From Pseudomonadota bacterium (lineage in GTDB: Bacteria > Desulfobacterota > Binatia > Binatales > Binataceae): a stretch of DNA of 64,000 bases. The stretch lies in the NCBI GenBank assembly GCA_021325025.1, contig JAJPHZ010000013.1, positions 164,895 through 228,894 on the forward strand, given 5' to 3'. The notes beneath the pieces are model-generated. The model saw nothing but the letters and a program-made list of their open reading frames with translations. It was not told the DNA's origin and searched no databases. Shown piece after piece: positions 9,471-18,932 of the stretch (position 1 is the stretch's first letter; every line of letters begins with the position of its first letter). The translations under genes were made by a program, and so were the position numbers.

Positions 9471-11828
9471 TCAGTCCACCCGCGCGTTCCAATTGCCCCG
9501 ATCCGAAGGCGGGTCGGACTGAAAGCTGCCGCTCATCCCTTCGCCGCGCCGCTGCCCCTCGAAGTAAAGCACCCGCCCGCCGTATGGGACCTGGAACTCG
9601 ATATGGTTGCCGCGGATGAAACCGTCGATCGGGGTTAGTCCGTAGCCAGCCGCGTGAATCACCAGTTCGCCGTGCAGGAATCCATTGGGCTGTGGACGCA
9701 GGCGCAACTCGATCGGAATATTGTCGCGCCCGGCCAGACCGTCAATCCGGCCGCTGGCCACGGTCGGCGAATCCAGCGGTATGGTTGCGCCTCCTGAGGA
9801 CGCCGAGCCGGGCGAGGGCGGCAGCCCGATACCGGGACTGAGGCTGGCAGTGGTCGACACGATCCGGAACTGGCGCTGCGCGAGGTACTGGCCGTTGAGG
9901 TAGAAGTTGACGGTGTAGACCCCGGGCAAAAACGCATTGCCCGAGGAGTTGCCGATGCGGCCGCTGAAGGTTGCGGTCTTGGCATTTTCCGACACCGTGC
10001 GAAAATCATCGACGCTGCCCAGCGTGTGTCCGTCCGGCGCCACATAGGCCGCGTCCACGCGGTACTGATTCATCTCCAGGCCGTAGAGCCGGTTTTTGAA
10101 AGTTGCTTCCCACCCCACGAACAGCACTTTGGACGCGTCGAAGGTCTGCGCGGAGCGCGACAGCGGCGCGCCGCTCTTGGTCGTGTTGCGAAACACGATC
10201 GACTGCAACTCCAGCGGCCGGCGCCGTGCCTCTTCGATTCGCGCCAGACGCTCGTCGGCGGCCTTGCGCTCCGCCGCCGCCGCCCTGGCGCGGGCCGCCG
10301 CCGCTGCCTCCTCGGCCTTGGCCTTGAGCTTGGCGGCGACATCTTCCTTGACTGAGAACTGCTGTTCGGCCAGCAACTGATTGTCAGCGTAGATGCCCAC
10401 CTTGTAGTTGCCCAGCGGATGGTCACTGAGGTTGGGAATCAGCGCTACACCGCTGAAGTCAACTTTCTTCTCACCAGGCCCCACAAAACGCTGCGCGCTG
10501 CTGGCGGCGATCTGCAGGCCGTTGGGATCGAAAAACTTCGCCTCGACCTTCTGGCTGCGCCCCTCCAGTCCCGCCAGTTCGTTCTTAAAGCTCGCCACCC
10601 ACGACAGGTATTGGTTGGCGGCAAGCTCGGTATTGAGGAACGTGGCCTTGGGCGGGCCCACCGGCGCTCCCGCGCGCGTGGAAAGCTGCAGGGTCATGCG
10701 CTGGAACTCCAACGGATGCTCGCGCGCCTTCTCGATCAGCTCCTGATGTTTCCAGGGCAGCGAGTCGACAAAGGCTTTGAGGCCGAGTTGCTGCTGAACC
10801 TCCGGATGCGTGTAGAGATAGGTTGCACCAAACGCCCCCGAACCCACCAGCGCGACGAACACCACAAATCCAACCGCACGCCGCAAACCGCTGCGCCGTC
10901 GCCGGGCCGGACGCGCCGCGGGCGCTGTCGTCATCACCCGGGTCAAATCCGCGGTGCCGGTCCTGGGGCCGACCGTGGCGGGCGCCGCCTCCAGCCCCAC
11001 ACCGTAGAGCATCATGTCGAGGAATTCGCCCACGCTTTGCGGCCGCCCCTCGACCTTATAGCTGAGCGCCCGATCGATCGCGCCGGCCAGGTTGGCCGAG
11101 ATTCCCGGGCGCAGCGATGCGATGGGCGGAAAGCTGAAGGGCGGGAACTTCTCCGGGTCGCGTCCGCTCAGGATATAATGCAGCGTGGCGCCCAGCGAAT
11201 AGATGTCGGAGCGCGGGTCGACCTGACCCTGATATTGCTCGGGCGGAGCGAACCCCAACGTGCCGATCATGGTGCCCTTGCTCGCCACCTTGAACAGCCG
11301 CGCGATGCCGAAATCGATCAGCATCACCTTGCCCCGCGGCGTGAGCATCACGTTGGAGGGCTTCATGTCGCGGTAGACGATGGGCGGGGTGAAGGAATGC
11401 AGGTAGCCCAGCACCTCACACAACTGGCGCGCGATATCGATCACCACGCCTTCGTCCAGCGGACGCCCCAGCGCGGCCATCTCCTCTTCGAGGTTGCGCC
11501 CTTCGACGTATTCCATCACCAGGTAATGGCGATTGGCGTGGTCGAAGCGGTCGCTGATGGCGGGGATGGCGGGATGGCGTAGTTGAGCCAGCGTGTCGGC
11601 TTCGCGGAAGAAGTATTCGTTGGCCTCGCGCCGCTGCTGCGGGTCGATAAAGTGATCGACCATCTCCTTGATCGCGCACGGCCGATTGGCCAGACGCTGG
11701 TCGCGCGCCAGGTAGACCACGCCCATGCCGCCGCCGCCGATCAGCTTTTGAATCAGGTATCGATTTTGAAGCAGTGTGCCGGGAGCAAGCGGTTGGGTTC
11801 CCGCGGCGGCCTGTGCGGTATCAGCCAT
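9471..11828 (-). CDS. Transmembrane Ser/Thr protein kinase with duplicated extracytoplasmic domain
   Basis: LIGGGGMGVVYLARD, CAIKEM, IVYRDMKPSNVMLTPRGKVMLIDFGIARLF; hydrophobic TM segment; two related repeats and a further C-terminal domain. Confidence 0.93.
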   Translation of the reverse strand: MADTAQAAAGTQPLAPGTLLQNRYLIQKLIGGGGMGVVYLARDQRLANRPCAIKEMVDHFIDPQQRREANEYFFREADTLAQLRHPAIPAISDRFDHANRHYLVMEYVEGRNLEEEMAALGRPLDEGVVIDIARQLCEVLGYLHSFTPPIVYRDMKPSNVMLTPRGKVMLIDFGIARLFKVASKGTMIGTLGFAPPEQYQGQVDPRSDIYSLGATLHYILSGRDPEKFPPFSFPPIASLRPGISANLAGAIDRALSYKVEGRPQSVGEFLDMMLYGVGLEAAPATVGPRTGTADLTRVMTTAPAARPARRRRSGLRRAVGFVVFVALVGSGAFGATYLYTHPEVQQQLGLKAFVDSLPWKHQELIEKAREHPLEFQRMTLQLSTRAGAPVGPPKATFLNTELAANQYLSWVASFKNELAGLEGRSQKVEAKFFDPNGLQIAASSAQRFVGPGEKKVDFSGVALIPNLSDHPLGNYKVGIYADNQLLAEQQFSVKEDVAAKLKAKAEEAAAAARARAAAAERKAADERLARIEEARRRPLELQSIVFRNTTKSGAPLSRSAQTFDASKVLFVGWEATFKNRLYGLEMNQYRVDAAYVAPDGHTLGSVDDFRTVSENAKTATFSGRIGNSSGNAFLPGVYTVNFYLNGQYLAQRQFRIVSTTASLSPGIGLPPSPGSASSGGATIPLDSPTVASGRIDGLAGRDNIPIELRLRPQPNGFLHGELVIHAAGYGLTPIDGFIRGNHIEFQVPYGGRVLYFEGQRRGEGMSGSFQSDPPSDRGNWNARVD

Positions 11829-11831
11829 GGG

Positions 11832-13919
11832 TTATTGGGCGTCGATGACGATAACTGAAATATTGTCCGTGCCACCTCCGGCATTCGCCGCCACCACCAA
11901 CTCCCGGGTCGCCTCGAAGGGATCCTCGCGGCGCGCCAGGATCTCCGCGATTGCGGAATCCTCCACGTGAGCCATCAGTCCGTCGCTGCATAGCAGCAGG
12001 CGGTCTCCCCGTTTGAGCCGAATCGTCAGCGCTTCGGCGCCCGCCGGGCCGTTGGCGCGCGCTCCCAGCGACCGGGTGATCACGTTTTTGTGCTCGTGAT
12101 GGCGCGCTTCCGCGGCGGTGATTTGACCGATATCGACCAGGCGCTGGACCAGTGAATGGTCCTTGGTGAGTTGGCGCAGCCGGCCGTCTTCCCATAAATA
12201 GGCGCGGCTGTCGCCCACCCAGGCGATCGCAGCCTCGGGGGGGCAAACCAACGCCGTCACCGCCGTTGCGCCCATGCCGCGGGCCTCCGGATGATTGGCC
12301 TGGTAAGCGACAATGTCACGATTGGCCTGTTCGAGTGCCGCGCGCAGCAGTTCTTCAAGCGCTGCGGTGGGCGCTGGGCCAGACGTGTCGCCAGAAGTTT
12401 CAGGCTGCGATTGGATCCCCGCACTGACACTGACCCCACGACGGTTCATCCCATTTCCAACATAATCCCGTATAGTCTCAACGGCAATCGCGCTGGCCGT
12501 CTCACCCGCCTCGGCTCCGCCCATCCCGTCCGACACCACGTACAGGTAGCGGCGCGCGGGCGCGACCTGGCAGTCCTGCTCCACCTCCAGCGCCATCACT
12601 GAGTCCTCGTTGTGCTCCCGCACCATCCCGACGTCGGTCATGCACGCGGCCCGGATCCGCAACTGCGCGTTGAGCCGCAGCAATTCGGCCTTGAACGCAT
12701 CGCTGCCCGGCCATCGGTCCGCCGGCCTGAAAGCCAGCGCGCGACGCACCGCCTTTTCCAGATCGGGTGAGACGACATGCGGCGGATAGAAGCGGATCGG
12801 CCCCGCCTCTTCGCGCCAGGTCTCGCATTCGATCCGCTCGCCGGTCAGGCAGGTGTAGAGGACGCAGCCTACGGAGAACACATCGGCACGCTTGTCGACC
12901 TGGCGGGCGCGATAGATTTCGGGCGCGGTGTAACCGTCATTGAGGATGGGGTCGGCCTGCAATTCGTTGTCGTTGCTGATGTAATCCAGGCTGGTCAGCT
13001 TGACGCGTCCGTCCGCTCCATACGCCAGCGAGGCCGGGCATATATCATTGACCCGCATGCCGCGATTGTGCAGGTAGGATACTGCCTGACAGAGCTGGAT
13101 GGCGGCACTCAACGCCTGATGCTCAGCCATCGCGCCAGCGCCGCCCTGCCGCGGCGCGAACGGCCGCAGCTGTTCGTCGGGATAGACCAGGTAGACGCGC
13201 CCGTCCCCAGCAAATCCCTCCACAGCGCGATAGTAGGCCGGATGCGTAATCGTCTGCGACAGCGCCAGGACGCGCTCGAACACCTCCCCAAGATCGGCGC
13301 GTTGGGGCGCTGACGGGGCCGGCGCCTGCTCGGTCTGGCCGTCGAGCGATTCGCCGGCGGCTTGCGCGCGCTGAGTTTCTTCCAGCGATGACTCTGACGT
13401 TTGCTCCGTGCCGGCCGCCTGAGCGCCATTGGCCGGTGCCTGCTGAGTTGACGCAACGGGCTCCGCTGCCGGTTCGGGCTCGGCCTTCAACTCCACCAAT
13501 GCGCCGCTGTCTGCCCCAGAGCCGCCGCCCGACGCTTGCGGACCGGGCGGCTCGTCGGCCAACGCGGCTTTGGCCAACGGCGCAAGGTCTCGGGTCTTGG
13601 CGTTGGGCCCCGCCGGATCCTCGGCAACGGCAGCTTCGGGCGCCGGTTCCTGCATCGGCACGCTTGGTGTGGGGGCGATGCGCTCGCGCAGCACGAAGCG
13701 CCGATTGGGGTCGTCGAGTGCAGCCGCACGATAACGGTTTTCCTGCGAGCTCTGGCTGATTACCTCGACGATCCTAAAGCGCTCTTGCAATTGCGTGCCC
13801 ACCGCCAGCGGCGGCAACGCCACTACCGGCGGTGGCAGGTCGTGCAGACCGCGACCGCATTGTTCGCAAAACCGCGCCTCATCGGGGGCCGTTTGGCCGC
13901 AATCCGGACATGTGATCAT
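11832..13919 (-). CDS. Zinc-ribbon / degenerate kinase / PP2C phosphatase fusion
   Basis: N-terminal CPDCGQTAPDEARFCEQCG; kinase-like RVNDICPASLAYGADGRVKLTSLDYISND; C-terminal PP2C motifs TDVGMVREHNEDS, VVSDGMGGAEAGE, WVGDSRAYLW, GGTDNISVIVI. Confidence 0.88.
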   Translation of the reverse strand: MITCPDCGQTAPDEARFCEQCGRGLHDLPPPVVALPPLAVGTQLQERFRIVEVISQSSQENRYRAAALDDPNRRFVLRERIAPTPSVPMQEPAPEAAVAEDPAGPNAKTRDLAPLAKAALADEPPGPQASGGGSGADSGALVELKAEPEPAAEPVASTQQAPANGAQAAGTEQTSESSLEETQRAQAAGESLDGQTEQAPAPSAPQRADLGEVFERVLALSQTITHPAYYRAVEGFAGDGRVYLVYPDEQLRPFAPRQGGAGAMAEHQALSAAIQLCQAVSYLHNRGMRVNDICPASLAYGADGRVKLTSLDYISNDNELQADPILNDGYTAPEIYRARQVDKRADVFSVGCVLYTCLTGERIECETWREEAGPIRFYPPHVVSPDLEKAVRRALAFRPADRWPGSDAFKAELLRLNAQLRIRAACMTDVGMVREHNEDSVMALEVEQDCQVAPARRYLYVVSDGMGGAEAGETASAIAVETIRDYVGNGMNRRGVSVSAGIQSQPETSGDTSGPAPTAALEELLRAALEQANRDIVAYQANHPEARGMGATAVTALVCPPEAAIAWVGDSRAYLWEDGRLRQLTKDHSLVQRLVDIGQITAAEARHHEHKNVITRSLGARANGPAGAEALTIRLKRGDRLLLCSDGLMAHVEDSAIAEILARREDPFEATRELVVAANAGGGTDNISVIVIDAQ

Positions 13920-13925
13920 AGTGGC

Positions 13926-15356
13926 TTAGCCTTTTCGGAACTCCAGCGTTGCCCCCCCGATCACGACCTGCGAGCGATCTTCCAATTTGTAGAGTTGATC
14001 GCGGCCCAGACGGCCCTGACCCAGGATGAAGGTGCCGTTAAGGCTGCCAAGGTCGCGGATATAGTAATCGTCGCCCCGTTTGATTATTTCCGCATGCCGG
14101 CGCGAGACCCGGTCGGCGCCGATTCGCAGTACGCCCAGGTCGATATCCACGCCGTCGGTGGGTCCGGTATGGCGGCCGATAATCGCCCTGACGCCGGCCA
14201 CGTTGAAGCGCAATGGTTCGGTCTTGCATACCAGACTGGCGGTTGGGACCGGTGCCGGCGCACGCTCGTCACGCTCGGTGGGCTGACTGGTGCGAGCTGG
14301 GGTATCCGCAGCACGTGGCTGAGCGGACGGCGTTGCGGGGCGCGGTGCGGCGGGGACCGGCTTCAGCTTGCCTTTGAGGTCGGCGGTCTTGGCCGTCGGG
14401 GAAACTCCGTAATCGATGATCGGCGCGGGCGCCACCGGCTTTGGCGCCGCGGCCGGTGCCGGTTTAGTCAGCACCTGGGTCCGCATCGTGGATAACGACG
14501 GATCGCCGCCCGCTATCGAGGGTGCGCTCACAGATCCTTCGTCGCCGGCGGGAACCGGCATTGCCTCAAGCATCGCCGCCGCCGACGCGGGCCGCTTGTC
14601 GGCTTCCTTTTCCAGCGCCCACATCACAACGCGCTCGGTTTCCGCCGATACCTCCGGGGCAAGCTGCCTGACGGGCGGAAAGCTGAAGGGCGGTTCAAGC
14701 TGCGGATCGCGTCCGGTCAGCAGATGATGCATCGTGGCGCCCAGCGAATAGAGGTCCGAGCGCGGCTCCAGCTTGCCCAGATACTGCTCGGGTGGGGCAT
14801 AGCCGACCGAGCCGATTTGAGTGCCGCGTCCGCCCGGCGGCAGGAAGCGCGCGATGCCGAAATCGATGATCATCGCGCGCCCGTGCTGATCGATCATGAT
14901 GTTGCCGGGCTTCAGGTCACGGTACACAATCGGCGGCTGCTGCGAATGCAGAAAGGACAGCACGTCGAGGATCTGGCGCGCCCAGCGCAGCACCTGCGCT
15001 TCGGGGAAACGCGCACCGGGGCCGCGCTGATCGAGTAATCCCTGCAGGTCACCGCCGGCGATGAATTCCATCACCAGGTAATGGCGGCCGCGCTCGGCAA
15101 AATAGTCGATCAGGTTGGGGATGCCGGGATGGGACAGCGGGGCCAGTACCCGCGCCTCGCGCGCGAAGTCCTCCACCGCCTTCTGCTCCTGCAAGCCCTG
15201 CCCGACCATCATCTCCTTGACTGCCACCGGACGGTTGGCCAGCCGCGTGTCGTTGGCCAGATACACCCGTCCCATGCCGCCGACCCCAATTACCTTGGCG
15301 ATTCGGTAGCGGCCATCGAGCAGGTGACCGGTTGCAAGGGGCTCGCCGGCGTTCAT
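13926..15356 (-). CDS. Ser/Thr protein kinase with C-terminal FHA domain
   Basis: IGVGGMGRVYLAND, VAVKEM, IVYRDLKPGNIMIDQHGRAMIIDFGIARFL; FHA motifs GRHTG..., VSRRHAEII, DLGSLNGTFI. Confidence 0.94.
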   Translation of the reverse strand: MNAGEPLATGHLLDGRYRIAKVIGVGGMGRVYLANDTRLANRPVAVKEMMVGQGLQEQKAVEDFAREARVLAPLSHPGIPNLIDYFAERGRHYLVMEFIAGGDLQGLLDQRGPGARFPEAQVLRWARQILDVLSFLHSQQPPIVYRDLKPGNIMIDQHGRAMIIDFGIARFLPPGGRGTQIGSVGYAPPEQYLGKLEPRSDLYSLGATMHHLLTGRDPQLEPPFSFPPVRQLAPEVSAETERVVMWALEKEADKRPASAAAMLEAMPVPAGDEGSVSAPSIAGGDPSLSTMRTQVLTKPAPAAAPKPVAPAPIIDYGVSPTAKTADLKGKLKPVPAAPRPATPSAQPRAADTPARTSQPTERDERAPAPVPTASLVCKTEPLRFNVAGVRAIIGRHTGPTDGVDIDLGVLRIGADRVSRRHAEIIKRGDDYYIRDLGSLNGTFILGQGRLGRDQLYKLEDRSQVVIGGATLEFRKG

Positions 15357-15421
15357 TGTCTACTTCCTGTCAAAATGGGCCGGGAGGCTGCTGGCGCAAG
15401 CCGAGCCCGCAGTCGCACATT

Positions 15422-16051
15422 TCAGGAGACGGGCTCGATAATCACCTTGAAGAACGTCTTGCCGATAATAATTTCGTCGCCGTCCTTGAGTTCGTACGGC
15501 GTACCCACCGCCAGCCGCGGCTGGCGGTTGACATAGGTGCCGTTGAGGCTGCCGATATCCTCGATGGTGATCTTGTCGCCGTCCAAGCGGATCAAGGCGT
15601 GCTTGCGTGAGATCTTGGCTTCGGGATCGTCTGCTTCCAGGTCAACTTCCGGAAATGCTCCGGTCTCCGGATCCCAGCGGCCTACCAGGTTGTTGCCGGG
15701 CTCCAGCGGAAATTCGTGTCCCACGCGTCCACCACGCACCAGTTTGAGCTTGGCCTTAAACGTCGGCGGTGCGGCTGCTGGTGCGGCCGCCGGCGCAGGC
15801 TGCTCGGCGGGGGCAGGCTCGGCTGCAGCGGGCTCGGCCGCCGGCGCTGACGCCGCCGCTGCGGTTTCTGCCGCTGCCGGCGCCTGCTCGGGCGCTGCGC
15901 CCGGCGAAATCGCTGCGGTAGGCGCTTCCGGCGAAACCGCCGGTTGCGCCGCCTCCGCGGGCGCCGCCGCCTGATCAAGCTTGGCCCCGCAGCTATCGCA
16001 GTAGTCCAGCCCGTCCATGTTTTCGTAGCCGCATTCGTTGCACTTAATCAT
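15422..16051 (-). CDS. Zinc-ribbon and FHA domain protein with Ala/Pro-rich linker
   Basis: IKCNECGYENMDGLDYCDSCGAKL; then Ala/Pro/Glu-rich linker; then NLVGRWDPETG...ISRKHALIRLDGDKITIEDIGSLNGTYVN. Confidence 0.9.
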   Translation of the reverse strand: MIKCNECGYENMDGLDYCDSCGAKLDQAAAPAEAAQPAVSPEAPTAAISPGAAPEQAPAAAETAAAASAPAAEPAAAEPAPAEQPAPAAAPAAAPPTFKAKLKLVRGGRVGHEFPLEPGNNLVGRWDPETGAFPEVDLEADDPEAKISRKHALIRLDGDKITIEDIGSLNGTYVNRQPRLAVGTPYELKDGDEIIIGKTFFKVIIEPVS

Positions 16052-16125
16052 TTTGTCTCCAAGCCTCTTCCCCGGTTAGACGGCCCACTGCGCTCGTCCG
16101 CAACTCGGTAAAATTACAATTCCTG

Positions 16126-17412
16126 TCATTGTTGCTGCTTGAGTTCTTCCAGCATCTTGGGATCGAGCATCTGGGTCTTGCGCACCACCGCCTGCGCGTT
16201 GAGCAAAGTGGTTTTGGCCGCCTTGCCCTGTAGGCTCTGGGTCTGCTGGATCTGATCCATCAGCCCGGTCAGCGCCTGCGTGGCCTTGACGTTGCCCAGG
16301 CGCTGGGTGCCCTGGATGGCGTTGCTCAGCAGGCGCGTCGCGCGGTCGACGTTGCCGGCCTTGAGTTCTTCCTCGGCCTTGGCTTGCAGCTTGGCAATTG
16401 AAACCTGGTCGACCAGGTTCATCACCCGGCCGTTGACTTTGCTGGTCAGCGCCCGATCCAGCGAATAGTCGATGGTGACGTCAGCCGCGACCGATTGTTC
16501 GTCGGAGCCGGGCACCTGGTAGTGAAAACTGGTTTGCGCGATGCGCACTGCGCCGGGCTTGCGCGGTGGCAGCACCAAGGTGACCAGCACCGAGGCGGGA
16601 ACCCCGGCCTCCAGGTCGCCGACCTGGTAGCTGATACGCCGATCCGCCCCCACCAGCGGCTCTCCCAAGGGATAGATTTCAGGGCTGGCGCGGAAGGCTT
16701 CGCGGATCTGCACGCCTTGCGACAGGACCAGGTCGATGCGTCCGTTGCGCACCGAAACCGCTCTGAGCCCGGTCAATTCGTCTTCGAAGATCGACGGGAT
16801 TTCAGTGGAATCGCCGATAAAGTGATACTTGCCGCCGGAGTCCTGCGCGATACGCATCAGCAGCTTTTCATTGAACTCGACTCCCACCCCCATCGCCGAG
16901 AACTGGATGTCGGGGTTCTGGCGCACCAGGTCCACGCACGCCATCTCCTCGTAGGTCTGGCCGTCGGTCAGCACCAGCACGCGGTTGAGCCGCTGGGGCG
17001 CGAAATTCTTGCGCACCTCGTCGATCGCCGCGCGCATTCCCAATGCCATCTGGGTGCCGCCGCCGATTTCCAGCAGGTCGATGTCGTCGATCGCACGCTT
17101 GGTGCCGGCCTTGTCGATGGCGGCGCCCGAGGTCAACACCTGCGCTTTGTCGGCGAAGGCCACGATCGCCACTTTGTCGTCGGGATTGAGATTGTCGACC
17201 AGGAATTTGACGGCTTCGACCACGAATTCCAGGCGCCGTTCATCGTACATCGAACCCGAGCGGTCGAGCACGACGCCCAGGTTAAGCGGCAGACGTGCGC
17301 CGGCGCCGCCCTGCGCGATCGCTTCGAGCAGCACGTAGAGCACGAAATTCTCCGCGCTGGACAAGACATGCTCGCGGCTGGGCAATGCCTGGAAAGTCAG
17401 CGGTTGGGCCAT
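16126..17412 (-). CDS. von Willebrand factor A domain protein
   Basis: VVLDRSGSM (MIDAS), GGGTQMALGM, VLVLTDGQTYEE. Confidence 0.92.
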   Translation of the reverse strand: MAQPLTFQALPSREHVLSSAENFVLYVLLEAIAQGGAGARLPLNLGVVLDRSGSMYDERRLEFVVEAVKFLVDNLNPDDKVAIVAFADKAQVLTSGAAIDKAGTKRAIDDIDLLEIGGGTQMALGMRAAIDEVRKNFAPQRLNRVLVLTDGQTYEEMACVDLVRQNPDIQFSAMGVGVEFNEKLLMRIAQDSGGKYHFIGDSTEIPSIFEDELTGLRAVSVRNGRIDLVLSQGVQIREAFRASPEIYPLGEPLVGADRRISYQVGDLEAGVPASVLVTLVLPPRKPGAVRIAQTSFHYQVPGSDEQSVAADVTIDYSLDRALTSKVNGRVMNLVDQVSIAKLQAKAEEELKAGNVDRATRLLSNAIQGTQRLGNVKATQALTGLMDQIQQTQSLQGKAAKTTLLNAQAVVRKTQMLDPKMLEELKQQQ

Positions 17413-17738
17413 TTAACAAACCCCTTTCAGCGAAATTAAGCGGTCTCGATCACCTGACCATCCGCGCGCCTGAGCTTGATTGTACCGGTTGGGCGCCGGC
17501 AGGAACATTTTCTGGTTCCAGGCCATCCATCCGCAAATGGAGCTACATTTTACGAACTATTTTGTCGGAATGGAATTGCATTCGAAAGAGGGCTTTCGCC
17601 GCCAGTGGCATTTTACAACTTCCTCACCTCCTGCCCACACATCGTCCGGGGAGCTGTGGTTTTTCGCGCGCAGGGCGTTGGACTATGCCCGGCGCCTCGA
17701 TTATGACTTTGCCTGACAGGATTTGCGGGAGGAATGCC

Positions 17739-18905
17739 ATGAGTCTGCGCGGCAAGACCGCGATCGCGGGACTGGGTATCACTAAAATGGGCAAAAACTA
17801 CGCCCATTCCAATGCGCTCGGCTTCGCCACCGAAGCCCTTGAGCTGGCGCTGGCCGACGCCGGCCTGCTGCGCTCGGACCTCGACGGCGTGCTGGTCAAT
17901 CCCGGTCTGACCTGGGGCAGCGACGTGATGGCGTCGTACACCCTGCAACAGGCAATGGGGATCAGGAACGTACGGCTGACGGCCACCACCAACCTCGGTG
18001 GCGCCAGCGCCGCTGCGCTGGTGATGCACGCCGCGATGGCGATCGACGCCGGGATGGCGTCGACGGTGGCCTGCCTGTTTGCCGACGCGCCGCTCAAGCC
18101 GCCGCGGCCCAACGCCAAGGGAACCGGCGGCGGCGCGGCCTACGGTTTCGCCCGCGGTCTGGACGCGGCCTACGGCCTGTATGGCGCCAACTCCGGCTAC
18201 GCAATGGTCGCTCAGCGCCATATGCACGTGTACGGCACCACCAGCGACCAACTGGGCGCGATCGCGGTCGCCGAACGCAAATGGGCCAACCTCAACCCGA
18301 TGGCGGAGTTCCACCGGGAACCGCTCACCATCGAGGACTATCGCAACTCGCGATGGGTCGCCGAGCCGCTGCATCTGTACGACTGCTGTTTGGTCAGCAA
18401 CGGCGCGGTGTGTGTGATCGTCACCTCCGCTGAGCGTGCCCGCGACCTCAAAAAGCCCCCGGTCTACATCCTGGGCATGGGCCAGGGCCATCCCGGCGAC
18501 GATCCGGTGGAGACCCTCAGTTCGGGCGCGCCGATGGCCAAGCAGACCGCCTTTAAGATGGCGGGCGTGGAGCTTAAGGACATCGACGTAGTTGAGTTTT
18601 ACGACTGCTATACGATCACGGTCCTGATCACGCTGGAAGATTACGGCTTTTGTGCCAAAGGCGAAGGCGGTCCGTTCGTCGCCGACGGCCGCATCGGACC
18701 CGGCGGCAGCCTGCCGGTCAACACCGGCGGCGGTCAGCTCAGCGCCTACTACATGTGGGGAATGACGCCGCTGTCGGAGGGCGTCATCCAAATCCGCGGT
18801 GAGGGCGGCGCCCGCCAGGTGCCCAAGCATGACCTGTGCGTGGTGTCCGGCAACGGCGGCGTGTTGTGGACCCATTCCACGCTTGTATTAGGAGCGTCGG
18901 CCTGA
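17739..18905 (+). CDS. Thiolase-like / lipid-transfer acetyl-CoA acetyltransferase family protein
   Basis: MSLRGKTAIAGLGITKMG; DVVEFYDCYTITVLITLEDYGFC; followed by a DUF35 OB-fold partner. Confidence 0.85.
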   Translation: MSLRGKTAIAGLGITKMGKNYAHSNALGFATEALELALADAGLLRSDLDGVLVNPGLTWGSDVMASYTLQQAMGIRNVRLTATTNLGGASAAALVMHAAMAIDAGMASTVACLFADAPLKPPRPNAKGTGGGAAYGFARGLDAAYGLYGANSGYAMVAQRHMHVYGTTSDQLGAIAVAERKWANLNPMAEFHREPLTIEDYRNSRWVAEPLHLYDCCLVSNGAVCVIVTSAERARDLKKPPVYILGMGQGHPGDDPVETLSSGAPMAKQTAFKMAGVELKDIDVVEFYDCYTITVLITLEDYGFCAKGEGGPFVADGRIGPGGSLPVNTGGGQLSAYYMWGMTPLSEGVIQIRGEGGARQVPKHDLCVVSGNGGVLWTHSTLVLGASA

Positions 18906-18932
18906 AGAATCAGCTCGCGGAGAGATTGGACA

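Noticed and set aside
10419-11582. 387-aa plus-strand ORF opposite the transmembrane kinase
   Set aside because: Shadow ORF with no motifs; the opposite strand has intact kinase signatures.
15760-15975. GC-rich low-complexity stretch as a DNA repeat array
   Set aside because: It encodes the Ala/Pro/Glu-rich linker of the zinc-ribbon/FHA protein; no regular repeat unit or spacer structure.
16495-17439. 314-aa plus-strand ORF opposite the vWA gene
   Set aside because: His/Asp-rich antisense composition; the sense strand has MIDAS motifs.
17613-18875. 420-aa minus-strand ORF opposite the thiolase-like gene
   Set aside because: Shadow ORF; the sense strand encodes a recognisable thiolase-family protein with a DUF35 partner.
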